A stretch of 64,000 nucleotides of DNA, taken from an uncultured Trichococcus sp. GTDB lineage: Bacteria; Bacillota; Bacilli; Lactobacillales; Aerococcaceae. Position numbers and translations under genes: made by a program. A model generated the notes under the pieces. The model was not told where the DNA came from. It ran no database searches and saw nothing but the letters and a program-made list of their open reading frames with translations. The DNA is taken from contig NZ_OY764015.1 of NCBI RefSeq assembly GCF_963667775.1, positions 1,133,168-1,197,167 of the forward strand, in the 5' to 3' direction. Positions 38,480-47,657 of the stretch are shown here, in pieces (the stretch's first letter is position 1; each line of letters starts with the position of its first letter).

Positions 38480-39550
38480 CTATTCAGCACTTGCATCGTT
38501 GGTATTCACATTGGTATTCGGGATGCGGATTTCGATCACAGTCCCTTTTTTGGGGAAACTGATGATTTTACAACTCCCGCCCATCCCCTGCACGCGTTCT
38601 TTGATGTTCATCAGGCCATAGCTTCCGGATTTTTCAATCGAGGTATCGAAACCGACACCATCATCATACACCCGAAGACTGATTTCCTGCAAAGTTTGTT
38701 TCAGATACACTTCCAGATGGCTTGCCTTTGCGTGCCTCAGCGTGTTTGAAAGCAACTCTTGCACAATACGGAACAGATGATCCTCGATGCCACTCATCGT
38801 ATGCACATCATCGATTTCCCATTTGATTATGATTTGGACTTTCGACTTCAATTCCATCAACAACTGTTCGATGCCTTTTTTCAGCGATTTGCCTTCGAGT
38901 TTGGTTGGACGAAGATGCAAGAGTAATGCCCTCATTTCCGATTGGGACTCATTGATGATGCCTTCTATGAGATGCATCTGTTTCTGTATTTTTTCCGGAA
39001 AAGCATCGGCCCGTTCATTGACCGCCGATAACATCATCATGGCGGCAAAGAGTTGTTGGCTGACGGAATCATGCAATTCCCTCGCGATGCGATGCCTTTC
39101 CTGCTCAAGTATTTCTTCTTTTGTCTCATTGCCGATTTGTTGCGGATGCGCGCTTAAATGCTGCACCTCCCTAGAAAGGCTGAGCATCTTTTTCCGGAGC
39201 ATTTCGATTTCATCATGGATTGTGTAGCAATACTGATCCAAAAATAGTGTTTTATCCTGCTTTTTTTTGAATAGTGTGTGTTCATAATTGCCGAGGTACA
39301 GCCAATGCAACTTGTCCTTGATACGGTTTTCTTGATTTTCCAAGTAAAAGTGGGCGATCCAAGTTACAACGATCGCAGCAAACAGCATCAATACGATGAT
39401 ATAAAGGAATGCCGGAACATAAAAACGATCCACCTCGAGCAGTTCCTGATAACTTAAATAGGGCCTCAGGGCAAATAAAACACCTGCCACGATAAAAGCA
39501 AAGACACTGATTATCGTGCTGAACAGAATCAAAACCGCTCTTTTCCTCAT
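38480..39550 (-). CDS. liaS: Sensor histidine kinase of the LiaFSR system
   Basis: A membrane sensor kinase of 356 aa, NarX/HPK7 class. It has two transmembrane helices close together (about 7-27 and 46-67) with a short external loop, a coiled-coil linker, the phospho-acceptor H160 in RIARELHDSVSQQ, and a C-terminal ATPase domain with IVQELLSNTLRHAKAS and GSYGLMNIKERV. The short loop means it probably senses membrane state through LiaF rather than a ligand. Its ATG overlaps the liaF stop by 4 bp. Confidence 0.92.
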   Translation of the reverse strand: MRKRAVLILFSTIISVFAFIVAGVLFALRPYLSYQELLEVDRFYVPAFLYIIVLMLFAAIVVTWIAHFYLENQENRIKDKLHWLYLGNYEHTLFKKKQDKTLFLDQYCYTIHDEIEMLRKKMLSLSREVQHLSAHPQQIGNETKEEILEQERHRIARELHDSVSQQLFAAMMMLSAVNERADAFPEKIQKQMHLIEGIINESQSEMRALLLHLRPTKLEGKSLKKGIEQLLMELKSKVQIIIKWEIDDVHTMSGIEDHLFRIVQELLSNTLRHAKASHLEVYLKQTLQEISLRVYDDGVGFDTSIEKSGSYGLMNIKERVQGMGGSCKIISFPKKGTVIEIRIPNTNVNTNDASAE

Positions 39551-40281
39551 AGGTAGATCACCTCCAGGTCACCCAGCAGGCTATTGGACACGATTTTAAT
39601 TTTTCTGTTTGCCTCATCGTAGTCCCGGCTATATAATTTTATCGTTTCATTAGTCAAGTCTATTTCATCTTCATTGAAAAAAAGCTGTCCTTTGATTGCG
39701 GAATGATGGACAGCCACTCCGATTCCCAACGGTACGATCACTCTGGTCTTTCCGAACCCTTTGCGTATCAGAATGATGTTCTCCTCTTTCGGCAACAACG
39801 TATTCCCCAAATCGATGATCGTGTCGCCCATGAATATGCTCAGATTGACATCATCCCATTCGTAGACATCCGTGCCTATGCTTGTGTTTCCGATCCATTT
39901 TTGACGCTTTCTGGAACCGCTCCGCTGTTCCGGTTCTTTCGTTTTGACTGTGCGGAACGCTTTTTCCTCCCAAGGAACATCAACAAAAGTATCCATCTTC
40001 AGCTCAGACCAGATGCCTTTTCCATTTATGGCAACGAACAGTATGAACAGAATCAACATCAGCCACACTGAGAAAGTGGAGAGGATGCTCATGCCTACCA
40101 TAAACCATCCGACCAAGCCAAGAATCTGACGCCTTTCTCCTTTTCCGGTACCGGATTTGATGAATATCAGTCCGAACACAAAGACCAGCAGCAAATCTGT
40201 ATCCTGAACCAGTTGAAACAGGACAGCTAATCCCAACAAGCCTTCTATGAGCATGAATAATTTCAAGGCATTTTTTTTCAT
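39547..40281 (-). CDS. liaF: LiaF-type membrane inhibitor of LiaRS signalling
   Basis: A membrane protein of 244 aa. The N-terminal half has about four hydrophobic helices, and the C-terminal half is the soluble beta-rich LiaF/YvqF domain (STSIGTDVYEWDD-like start, GDTIIDLGNTLLPKEENIILIRKGFGKTRVIVP). In other Firmicutes LiaF holds LiaS in check until the envelope is stressed. The frame is open to 40365, but AAAGGAG lies 9 bases before the ATG at 40281 (MKKNALKLF), so the longer start is rejected. It is the first gene of the operon. Confidence 0.9.
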   Translation of the reverse strand: MKKNALKLFMLIEGLLGLAVLFQLVQDTDLLLVFVFGLIFIKSGTGKGERRQILGLVGWFMVGMSILSTFSVWLMLILFILFVAINGKGIWSELKMDTFVDVPWEEKAFRTVKTKEPEQRSGSRKRQKWIGNTSIGTDVYEWDDVNLSIFMGDTIIDLGNTLLPKEENIILIRKGFGKTRVIVPLGIGVAVHHSAIKGQLFFNEDEIDLTNETIKLYSRDYDEANRKIKIVSNSLLGDLEVIYL

Positions 40282-40465
40282 CCCGGAACACTCCTTTCTC
40301 TTCGCTGTTATGTGATTCCCTCCGAACGCTGCCTTTATAGGAGCGGCAAACAAGAACGCCATCATCTGCTTCCATTATAGATCAACTGAATCGTTTTGAC
40401 AGTGCGCTAAGGGTCGATAAACTCCTACGACTAAAGTCTTACACAACCAGCGAATTTAAACAAAC

Positions 40466-40514
40466 AGAGGGTAGGACAGCAAAATCATTCCGAATGATTT
40501 TTGTCCTACCCTCT
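40466..40514 (-). terminator. Terminator of greA
   Basis: AGAGGGTAGGACA pairs with TGTCCTACCCTCT, with an inner AAAATCATTC/GAATGATTTT stem. The minus-strand tail is TGTTTGTTTAAATT. Confidence 0.88.
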
Positions 40515-40529
40515 TCTTGATTGCCTTCT

Positions 40530-41009
40530 CTAAGCCTGTTCCACTCTGACGATCTTCACGTTCATATCGCCACCCGGTGTGCCAATAACGACTTCCTCGC
40601 CGACTTGCTTGCCTAACAAGGCTTTAGCGATCGGTGAATCGTTTGAAATCTTACCTTCCAGCGGATCTGCTTCTGCACTACCGACAATAATGTAAGTTTC
40701 TTCATCGCCATCCGGCAACTCCACGAATGTCACTTTGCGTCCAAGCGAAACCATATCGCTGTCAACGTTTTGAACTTCGATGATTTCCGCAAAACGGATC
40801 ATTTTTTCCAACGTTGTGATGCGGCCTTCGACGAAAGCCTGTTCATCTTTTGCGGATTCATATTCTGAATTTTCAGATAGATCTCCATAGCTTCTGGCAA
40901 TCTTGATGCGTTCAACGATTTCTTTTCTTTTATTCACTTTTAAATCTTCAAGTTCAGCTTCTAATTTGGCTTTACCTTCAGCCGTCATCGGATATGCTTT
41001 TTCGATCAT
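40530..41009 (-). CDS. greA: Transcription elongation factor GreA
   Basis: Rescues backtracked RNA polymerase by stimulating transcript cleavage. It is 159 aa from the ATG at 41009 ([20 protein letters not shown]). The N-terminal coiled coil carries the acidic tip ([20 protein letters not shown]), and the C-terminal globular domain ends [19 protein letters not shown]. The frame continues 13 codons upstream without a ribosome-binding site; AAAAGGGG sits 10 bases before the chosen ATG. It is a separate transcript from udk. Confidence 0.95.
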   Translation of the reverse strand: MIEKAYPMTAEGKAKLEAELEDLKVNKRKEIVERIKIARSYGDLSENSEYESAKDEQAFVEGRITTLEKMIRFAEIIEVQNVDSDMVSLGRKVTFVELPDGDEETYIIVGSAEADPLEGKISNDSPIAKALLGKQVGEEVVIGTPGGDMNVKIVRVEQA

Positions 41010-41200
41010 AAGAAATATGCCCCTTTTAAGTAATAATTCAATATTCAATATTCCACCCAGGAAGGCGGTTCCCTTCTTTCTGCTGCTGGCTGTCCTTGAA
41101 GATCAAACCGATCTGGGACAGGTGGCATGTCATCCAAAGAGAAACAATCATTTCCTGTGGCTCTACATCGTTTATTGTCTGCCTATTTAATAGTGAATAT

Positions 41201-41229
41201 AAAATACCACTTAATCCCAGTAAAAGCAA
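41201..41229 (-). promoter_or_regulatory. Predicted greA promoter with a long leader
   Basis: TTGCTT (41224-41229), a 17-bp spacer and TATTTT (41201-41206) on the minus strand would give a leader of about 185 nt. The leader holds a frame of up to 37 codons ending near 41038 (MIVSLWMTCH...), with a poorly placed ribosome-binding site, so I do not call it a gene. Confidence 0.4.
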
Positions 41230-41261
41230 TTATATTTTTAAAATATTACAGGGATTTATTT

Positions 41262-41891
41262 TTATCCTGCATTTTCAGACAAAATTGAAGCAATTTTTGT
41301 GGTCATCAGATCGATAGCGACTTGATTTTGCCCACCTTCAGGAATGATGATGTCCGCAAATTTTTTGGTTGGCTCAATAAATTGCTGATGCATCGGCTTG
41401 ACGACCGTCAGATATTGGTGGATGACAGAATCCAGGGTCCGGCCTCTGGATTCCATGTCGCGCTTGATTCTTCGGATGATACGGATATCATCATCCGTAT
41501 CCACATAGACTTTGATGTCCATCAGATCACGGAGTCGTTGATCCTCCAAAATGAGTATTCCCTCGACGATTATGACTTCTTTCGGTTCGCGATGGATCAC
41601 TTGATCGCTGCGCGTGTGTTTGGAGTAGTCGTAAACAGGCTGCTCAATGCTTTCATATTGTATCAATTTTTTCAGATCTTTGATGAACAAATCCGTATCA
41701 AACGCAAAAGGATGATCGTAGTTCGTTTTCAGACGTTCCTCAAACGGTAAGTCGCTTTGATCTTTATAATAAAAATCTTGTTCCAACAGCAAAATGGAAA
41801 CATCGGTAAATTTGTCCAAGATGGCCCGGCTGACACTGGTTTTCCCGCTTCCCGACCCCCCTGTCACCCCAATAACGATAGGTTTTTTCAC
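41262..41891 (-). CDS. udk: Uridine kinase
   Basis: Phosphorylates uridine and cytidine in pyrimidine salvage. It is 209 aa, the standard length. The P-loop GGSGSGKTS is at residues 10-18, with the substrate motifs [12 protein letters not shown] and YDYSKHTR and the EGILIL segment of the P-loop kinase fold. It starts with GTG; GAGAGGAAG lies just upstream and no ATG is better placed. It lies 42 bp after mltG on the same strand and is probably co-transcribed with it. The gap to greA contains only a weak terminator-like stretch. Confidence 0.95.
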   Translation of the reverse strand: MKKPIVIGVTGGSGSGKTSVSRAILDKFTDVSILLLEQDFYYKDQSDLPFEERLKTNYDHPFAFDTDLFIKDLKKLIQYESIEQPVYDYSKHTRSDQVIHREPKEVIIVEGILILEDQRLRDLMDIKVYVDTDDDIRIIRRIKRDMESRGRTLDSVIHQYLTVVKPMHQQFIEPTKKFADIIIPEGGQNQVAIDLMTTKIASILSENAG

Positions 41892-41933
41892 TGGTGTATT
41901 CTTCCTCTCTTCTTGCAGCTCAATTTATTCGGA

Positions 41934-43106
41934 TTATTCGCTGTCTACGTATTCGCTTTGCAATTGCAAATGTTCCTCATATGTTTCGGAAAAATAAACA
42001 ATACCTGTTTTTGTATCCGCAACAAAATACAGATAGGCTGTGTCCGCTGGAGACAATGTAGCTTGAATGGATCCTTCGCTTGGACTGTTGAACGGCCCAG
42101 GCCCCATGCCTGTATTTCTGTAAAGGTTATAAGGCGATTCTATTTCAAGATCCTTGAAAGTCACTAATTCCTTATGCTCATTCAGAGCATACAAAATACT
42201 GATGTCCGATTGTATCGGCATGTCGATTTCCAAACGATTGAAGAATACACCGGCAATGTTCGCACGATCTTCCGGAGTAACGCCTTCTTTTTCGACAAGT
42301 GAAGCAATTGTCAGAATTTCATGAAGCGTATAGCCTGAAGAGGCGATCTGTTCTGCGTATGGAGTAAGCACTTCGTACGTCTTCTGCAGCATTTGCAAGA
42401 TAATTTCATCCAAACTGTTTCCGGTCATAAAATCATAAGTCGCCGGATAGAGGTATCCTTCCAGACGATAACGCGTATCGGTGCGTTGGGATACTTCCGT
42501 CAAAATATCTGGGTATTGTGCAACAGCATTCGTCAAAAAGTCCCCATCATTCACTCTCGTCAAAAATTCATCCGCTGTGAAGTCTGTCTTCTTTTCTACT
42601 TCAGCTGCGATTTCTTCGATTGTATTGCCCTCTCTTACAATGATTTTGTGCTCGCTCGATTGTGGCACTGGACTGCCGCCCTCTTGAAGCGTTGCAATGA
42701 TATCGTCCAGACTCATGGAAGGCGATAATTCATAAAAGCCCGCTTGGAAATCAGTAACATTTTGCGTCTTGATGTAGTAGTTGAAGATGGTAGCATTTTT
42801 AATGACATCGTCTTCTTCCAAGATTTGTGTGATTCCTTTTGTTGACGTCCCTATCGGAATCTCCACTTCTACGACTTCGGTACTTTCTGGCTCCAATGGC
42901 TGAAGTGCATCTGTTATATATTTGTAGCCGGCAAAGCCAACGATGACACCTAAAAAGATTCCTATCGTTACGATTGCAAAGACAATTTTCCGCACTAATG
43001 ACCGTTCTTTTTTGCGAATTTTCATTTTGTCTACGGCTTCTTTTTCCAACGTAGGACGAATGAGTTTTTGTTGCCCTTGAGGTTCTTGCTGATCATTTTG
43101 TGACAA
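41934..43106 (-). CDS. mltG: Endolytic murein transglycosylase MltG
   Basis: Cuts nascent glycan strands at the membrane and so sets glycan length. It is 390 aa: a charged cytoplasmic N-terminus (1-40), one transmembrane helix (about 41-62), a LysM-like region and the YceG catalytic domain with the active-site Glu in ASLVEKEGV and the conserved SPYNLYRNTGMGPGPFNSPS region. The start is TTG, with AGGAGG 9 bases upstream. It follows the DUF1292 gene after a terminator and precedes udk. Confidence 0.94.
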   Translation of the reverse strand: MSQNDQQEPQGQQKLIRPTLEKEAVDKMKIRKKERSLVRKIVFAIVTIGIFLGVIVGFAGYKYITDALQPLEPESTEVVEVEIPIGTSTKGITQILEEDDVIKNATIFNYYIKTQNVTDFQAGFYELSPSMSLDDIIATLQEGGSPVPQSSEHKIIVREGNTIEEIAAEVEKKTDFTADEFLTRVNDGDFLTNAVAQYPDILTEVSQRTDTRYRLEGYLYPATYDFMTGNSLDEIILQMLQKTYEVLTPYAEQIASSGYTLHEILTIASLVEKEGVTPEDRANIAGVFFNRLEIDMPIQSDISILYALNEHKELVTFKDLEIESPYNLYRNTGMGPGPFNSPSEGSIQATLSPADTAYLYFVADTKTGIVYFSETYEEHLQLQSEYVDSE

Positions 43107-43310
43107 AGATAAGGCCCTCCTTACTTGAGTATATGGCTGTTTTATACACTATTAGCCATTCGACTTCCGTAATTATACACGAAAACCAATGTAAATTGAA
43201 TCTTTTTCGCTATTTGCATAGACATCTGGAACATCTTGGACAGGTTTCTCATCAGATTTTCAGTTCGTGTCCGTTCGGATTCCAATAATTCGAAAAAGCA
43301 ATCCACCAAC

Positions 43311-43350
43311 AAAAAAAGGATCCAGACAATATTATTTGTCCCGATCCTTT
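43311..43350 (-). terminator. Terminator of the ireB-ruvX-DUF1292 operon
   Basis: AAAGGATC pairs with GATCCTTT, with an inner GACAA/TTGTC stem. It is followed on the minus strand by TTTTTTTG. Confidence 0.88.
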
Positions 43351-43379
43351 CTTGTTTACCGTACAAGTCACTCACATTA

Positions 43380-43700
43380 TTACTGAAGATCTTCGTCTTC
43401 CATAAATGTGTTCAGGACTTCTTCGATCATATCCCATTCTGCATCCGATTCGATTGGTTCCAAATTGCCTTCTCCGCCATCCTCTGTCTCAACATAAGAG
43501 TAGGCTTGCAACTCGATTTCTTCTCCTTCAGGAGTTCCTGCTGGGTAAACCAGAACATAGGACTTTCCGAAATCTTCCGATTCGAAGGTGAACAGGATTT
43601 CGAATAACTCTTCATTTCCGTTCTCATCCACGATAGTGATGTGCTCGTGGTCGTGATCGTGGTCGTGATTATGGTCATGATCGTGATTATGTTCAGTCAT
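43380..43700 (-). CDS. DUF1292 family protein with His-rich N-terminus
   Basis: A cytoplasmic protein of 106 aa belonging to the YrzB/DUF1292 family of Firmicutes, function unknown. The family part is [20 protein letters not shown] with a very acidic tail. The first 20 residues are almost pure His/Asp/Asn ([17 protein letters not shown]), a likely metal-binding extension not needed by the family core. AGAGGTG lies 6 bases before the ATG; an upstream GTG is less well placed. It is the last gene of the conserved ireB-ruvX-DUF1292 cluster. Confidence 0.9.
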   Translation of the reverse strand: MTEHNHDHDHNHDHDHDHEHITIVDENGNEELFEILFTFESEDFGKSYVLVYPAGTPEGEEIELQAYSYVETEDGGEGNLEPIESDAEWDMIEEVLNTFMEDEDLQ

Positions 43701-43785
43701 GGTATGCACCTCTTTATCTAAGTATTGTTTTTATCATTCAAACAAAGGATATTGTAACGCAAACAAGGCAAAAAAACCACTCTCT

Positions 43786-44202
43786 TTACTGGCTGTCCAG
43801 ATAATTCTGCAAAAGTATGACAGCAGCAAGTTTATCAATTACCTTTTTCCGTTTTTTTCGGGAAACATTTCCTTCATTGATCAACATTTTTTCTGCCTGG
43901 ACAGTGGTCAGTCTCTCATCAACATAATCGACCGGCAAACCTAACTCTTTTTCAAGTAACTTACCGTAGGCGATGGACGCTTCCGCCCGAAACCCGATGC
44001 TGTTATCCATATTTTTTGGCAAGCCGAGCACAAACTTTTCAACTTCGTACTGCTTAACCAATTCAGCAATCCGAGTAAGACCAAATTCGCCATTGGCCTC
44101 ATCGATTTTGACGATTTCTATCCCTTGCGCTGTCCATCCCATCGGATCGCTGATGGCTACTCCTACCGTTTTTGACCCGACATCCAAGCCCATGATCCTC
44201 AT
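43786..44202 (-). CDS. ruvX: RuvX/YqgF-type nuclease
   Basis: A RNase H-fold protein of 138 aa, long annotated as a Holliday junction resolvase and implicated in 5'-end processing of pre-16S rRNA. It has [16 protein letters not shown] at residues 4-19 (first catalytic Asp), a VLGLPKNMD segment and [12 protein letters not shown] (second acidic site). Its start overlaps the ireB stop by 4 bp, the usual order in Lactobacillales. It is essential in several bacteria (family knowledge). Confidence 0.93.
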   Translation of the reverse strand: MRIMGLDVGSKTVGVAISDPMGWTAQGIEIVKIDEANGEFGLTRIAELVKQYEVEKFVLGLPKNMDNSIGFRAEASIAYGKLLEKELGLPVDYVDERLTTVQAEKMLINEGNVSRKKRKKVIDKLAAVILLQNYLDSQ

Positions 44203-44468
44203 TGGATGATTCTGCCTGTTCCAGAAAGATAGCTCTTCACTAGTTCCTCCATGATTTCATCACGTTCGTGACGACGGATCAGGTTTCTGGCATCATTATG
44301 ACGCGGAATATAAGCTGGATCTCCGGAAAGCAAGTACCCCACAATCTGGTTGATAGGATTGTACCCTTTTTCTTCCAATGCGTCATAAACAAGGGCTAAT
44401 GTCTCTTGTACATTCTTTTTCAGATTGTCATCAAAATTAAACAACATCGTTTCATCTTTCGAACTCAT
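44199..44468 (-). CDS. ireB: IreB family regulatory phosphoprotein
   Basis: A small dimeric cytoplasmic protein of 89 aa (UPF0297). In Enterococcus it is phosphorylated by the IreK Ser/Thr kinase and tunes cephalosporin resistance. The family core [48 protein letters not shown] is intact. Of the two N-terminal threonines I recall in Enterococcus IreB, only T7 is present, while residue 4 is Lys. The kinase gene is not in this window. First gene of ireB-ruvX-DUF1292, downstream of alaS. Confidence 0.92.
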   Translation of the reverse strand: MSSKDETMLFNFDDNLKKNVQETLALVYDALEEKGYNPINQIVGYLLSGDPAYIPRHNDARNLIRRHERDEIMEELVKSYLSGTGRIIQ

Positions 44469-44637
44469 AGCGACACCCCGGTTTTCTTTAGTATATTTAC
44501 CATTCTACAAGAAATCACAAAAAACTACAACAAAGAAATGCCGCTGCCGACTCTGCAGATCGGCGCCATGACTTGTCTACTTTCCCTCCTGTTTGTATAT
44601 TCCGCATTTGATTGCTTGCAGATTGGACAAACAAACA

Positions 44638-44669
44638 GGGACAGGCATCTTTTTTTGATACCTGCCCCC
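44638..44669 (-). terminator. Weak terminator after alaS
   Basis: GGG-CAGG-ATC pairs with GAT-CCTG-CCC (two bulges) around a T7 loop. The minus-strand tail TGTTTGTTTG is T-rich but broken, so read-through into ireB is possible. Confidence 0.55.
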
Positions 44670-44681
44670 AAGAAAGGATGC

Positions 44682-47333
44682 TTATTTTGTATTTTCGGCA
44701 ATCCAGACCGCAACATGTTTCAGCGCAGCCGGAATGCCGGTCGGGTTATTCCCCCCTGCTTGTGCCATATCAGGACGTCCGCCGCCCTTTCCGCCAGCAA
44801 ACGGAGCGATCGTCTTGATCAGATCACCGGCTTTCAGGCCTCTCTCCAACTTGTCTTTGGCAACTGCAGCCAGCATATTGACTTTGCCGTCTGTGGCCGA
44901 AGCTGCCACGAAAAGATCGGAGACAGCCTTTTGACGCCATTGGTCAGCCAATTGACGCAAGCCATTCATATCTTGATTCTTTGTTTCATAGGTGATGTAA
45001 GTGACACCGTTGACGGTCTCCACGTTCTCAAAGAGATCTTTGGCTTCGGCATTCATGATTTTTGCTTTCAAGGACTCGTTTTCGCCTTGCATTTCCTTCA
45101 TTTCTTGCTTCAGTTGATTGATTTTACCGGCCACTTCTTTTGTTTGTTGTGCTTTCACCAGCTGCGCCGCTTCGTTCAACTCAGCTTCTTTTGTACGGAA
45201 ATACTGATAAGCTGCCTGTCCGGTCACTGCTTCGATACGTCGGATACCTGCACCGATTCCGGATTCGGACAAAATCTTGAAGACGCCGATATCCTGTGAA
45301 TTTTGAACATGGACTCCGCCGCAAAGCTCGACTGAATAGCCGCCTACATCGACTACACGGACTTCTTTGCCGTATTTCTCGCCGAACAAAGCCATAGCGC
45401 CCATTTCTTTCGCCTTATCGATGGTTGTTTCGACTGTTACGACCGGCAAAGCTTCCCAAATTTTTTCATTCACGATCTCTTCCATCCGCACCAACTCTTC
45501 TGCTGTTACTTGGCCGAAATGCGTGAAGTCAAAACGAAGCTGATTCGGATTCACCAATGAGCCCGCTTGGTTGGCATGATTTCCCAAAACATCCTTCAGC
45601 GCTTGGTGCAGCAGATGCGTCGCTGTATGGTTTTTCGTGATGTTTCTTCTGCGGGATTCATCCACGTGCAGGACATAGGTTTCGTTCGAATGGATTTCCT
45701 TCAGGACACGCGCGATATGCATGGTTTGGCCATTCGGGGCGCGTTTGACGTCTTCGATTTCCGCAATCACTTCACCCGTTTCGGTTTCGATTGTTCCTTT
45801 ATCCGCAACTTGCCCACCCATTTCTGCATAAAAAGGCGTTTCCCGGAAAATGATCTGAACGCGGTCTTCTGCAGCAGCTCTCTCGACGATGTCGTCATTC
45901 GCCACCATCACTGAAAGCTCGGATGAAATTTTCGTTTGATCGTAACCTGAAAAAGTGCTCGGAACCAGTACCTCGGCCCAGACTGGGGATTGCACAGAGA
46001 AGGAGTCTTCCACTTGTCTTGCTGCACGGGCGCGGTTGCGTTGCTCCTGCATCTCTTGATTAAACCCTTCTGTATCGACTGTGAAGCCTTTTTCTTCGGC
46101 ATATTCGCTCGTAAGTTCCAGCGGGAAGCCGTATGTATCGTACAGTTTGAAGGCATTTGTGCCGTTTACGACCGTTTCGCCCTTTTCGTTCATTTCTTCA
46201 AAAACGCTGTTCAGGATTTCCATCCCTTCGTGGATCGTTTCCTGGAAACGTTGCTCTTCGTTCGTGATGACTTTGATGATGAAATCTTGATCAGCTTTTA
46301 CTTCTGGATAATAGGATTCCATAATATCTGCCACAACCGGAACCAATTCGTTCAGGAACAATTTTTCGATGCCCAATTTTTGGCCATGCATGACAGAGCG
46401 GCGGATCAAGCGACGCAAAATGTAGCCGCGGCCTTCATTGGACGGCAAGGCACGGTCCCCGATCGCAAAACTGACGGCGCGCACGTGATCAGCGATGACT
46501 TTGAAGGAAATATCCAGCGTTTTGTTTTCGCCGTATTTCTTGCCGTCACTCAACGTTTCGATTTTTTTTATGATCGGCATGAACAAATCCGTTTCGAAGT
46601 TGGTCGGTGTGTTTTGGACTACGCTCGTGACGCGCTCCAGACCCATCCCCGTATCGACGTTCTTGTGCGGCAGTGGTTCGTAGGTGCCGTCCGGTTTGTG
46701 GTTGAATTCGGAGAACACAAGGTTCCAGATTTCAAGATAGCGTTCATTTTCACCGCCCGGATACATTTCAGGGTCACCGTCAGGCAAGTCCTGGAAGGCC
46801 GGGCCGCGGTCGTAGAAAATTTCCGTATCCGGTCCGCACGGGCCTGCCCCGATGTCCCAAAAGTTGTCCGCGATCGGAACGATATGATCTTCCGGTAAAC
46901 CGACTTTTTCCTGCCAAATGCGTTTCGTATCCGCATCTTCAGGATAATAAGTGACATAAAGCAGCTCCGGATCGAACGCCAACCATTTTTCGTCCGTCAG
47001 GAATTCCCATGCCCAAGGGATTGCTTCTTCCTTGAAGTAGTCCCCGATCGAGAAGTTCCCCAACATTTCGAATAAAGTATGGTGTCTTGCGGTTACGCCG
47101 ACATTTTCGATATCGTTTGTGCGGATGCTCTTTTGGGCATTGGTGATGCGCGGATTTTCAGGGATCAATGTGCCATCAAAATATTTTTTCAAAGTCGCTA
47201 CGCCTGAGTTGATCCATAATAAAGTAGGATCGTTGACCGGTATCAGCGAAGCGCTTGGCTCCACTTTTGACCCTTTCGTTGCCCAAAAATCAAGATACAT
47301 TTGACGGATGTCGCTGCTTGTCAGATTTTTCAT
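44682..47333 (-). CDS. alaS: Alanyl-tRNA synthetase
   Basis: Charges tRNA-Ala. It is 883 aa from the ATG at 47333 (MKNLTSSDIRQMYLDFW). The class II aminoacylation domain is N-terminal (RHHTLFEMLGNFSIGDYF and GRGYILRRLIRR motifs). The editing domain has the zinc ligands HTATHLLHQ and CGGVHV, and the C-terminal DHHA1/coiled-coil region ends with GGRPDMAQAGG. The frame runs 31 codons further upstream into the T-box leader, where no protein is expected; GGAAGG lies 5 bases before the chosen ATG. Confidence 0.97.
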   Translation of the reverse strand: MKNLTSSDIRQMYLDFWATKGSKVEPSASLIPVNDPTLLWINSGVATLKKYFDGTLIPENPRITNAQKSIRTNDIENVGVTARHHTLFEMLGNFSIGDYFKEEAIPWAWEFLTDEKWLAFDPELLYVTYYPEDADTKRIWQEKVGLPEDHIVPIADNFWDIGAGPCGPDTEIFYDRGPAFQDLPDGDPEMYPGGENERYLEIWNLVFSEFNHKPDGTYEPLPHKNVDTGMGLERVTSVVQNTPTNFETDLFMPIIKKIETLSDGKKYGENKTLDISFKVIADHVRAVSFAIGDRALPSNEGRGYILRRLIRRSVMHGQKLGIEKLFLNELVPVVADIMESYYPEVKADQDFIIKVITNEEQRFQETIHEGMEILNSVFEEMNEKGETVVNGTNAFKLYDTYGFPLELTSEYAEEKGFTVDTEGFNQEMQEQRNRARAARQVEDSFSVQSPVWAEVLVPSTFSGYDQTKISSELSVMVANDDIVERAAAEDRVQIIFRETPFYAEMGGQVADKGTIETETGEVIAEIEDVKRAPNGQTMHIARVLKEIHSNETYVLHVDESRRRNITKNHTATHLLHQALKDVLGNHANQAGSLVNPNQLRFDFTHFGQVTAEELVRMEEIVNEKIWEALPVVTVETTIDKAKEMGAMALFGEKYGKEVRVVDVGGYSVELCGGVHVQNSQDIGVFKILSESGIGAGIRRIEAVTGQAAYQYFRTKEAELNEAAQLVKAQQTKEVAGKINQLKQEMKEMQGENESLKAKIMNAEAKDLFENVETVNGVTYITYETKNQDMNGLRQLADQWRQKAVSDLFVAASATDGKVNMLAAVAKDKLERGLKAGDLIKTIAPFAGGKGGGRPDMAQAGGNNPTGIPAALKHVAVWIAENTK

Positions 47334-47380
47334 TATTACCTTCCTTTTCTCTTCATTGTTGTTTTTTTTGAGTGAAAATA

Positions 47381-47597
47381 ATAAAAAACACCCCACTGCA
47401 TACAAGGACGAATCACGCGGTACCACCTTGTTTGCAATGAAATGTTTTGATCATTCATTACCTCTCGGATCCGTTAACGCTGGAAGCGATAGTATTTCTA
47501 CTATATTCACGCAAAGGGAGCATAAACGGATGCGTTTCCTTTCACCAAACGGAAACTCTCTTTTTTTATCCATTCCTATATCCTCTGCTTCAATCAA
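47381..47597 (-). ncRNA. T-box leader of alaS
   Basis: The minus strand contains the hallmark T-box sequence AAGGTGGTACCGCGTG (47414-47429). It is followed by a terminator hairpin of 14 bp with one mismatch (47394-47439) and a T-tract. An AGAGAGT box lies near the 5' end, in stem I. Several GCT triplets are candidates for the alanine specifier; I cannot pick one with certainty. Uncharged tRNA-Ala should favour antitermination and raise alaS expression. Confidence 0.9.
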
Positions 47598-47602
47598 AAA
47601 CT

Positions 47603-47631
47603 AGTATAACCAAAATCCCGGCCGCATGCAA
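47603..47631 (-). promoter_or_regulatory. Promoter of the alaS T-box transcript
   Basis: TTGCAT (47626-47631), a 17-bp spacer and TATACT (47603-47608) on the minus strand start the leader near 47596. Confidence 0.75.
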
Positions 47632-47657
47632 GCTGTTCTTGAGAAAATCGGAACAGG

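Noticed and set aside
45990-46898. Long plus-strand frame of about 300 codons inside alaS
   Set aside because: It is the complement of conserved alaS coding sequence and has no start signal. Its Phe- and Arg-rich composition is typical of an antisense shadow.
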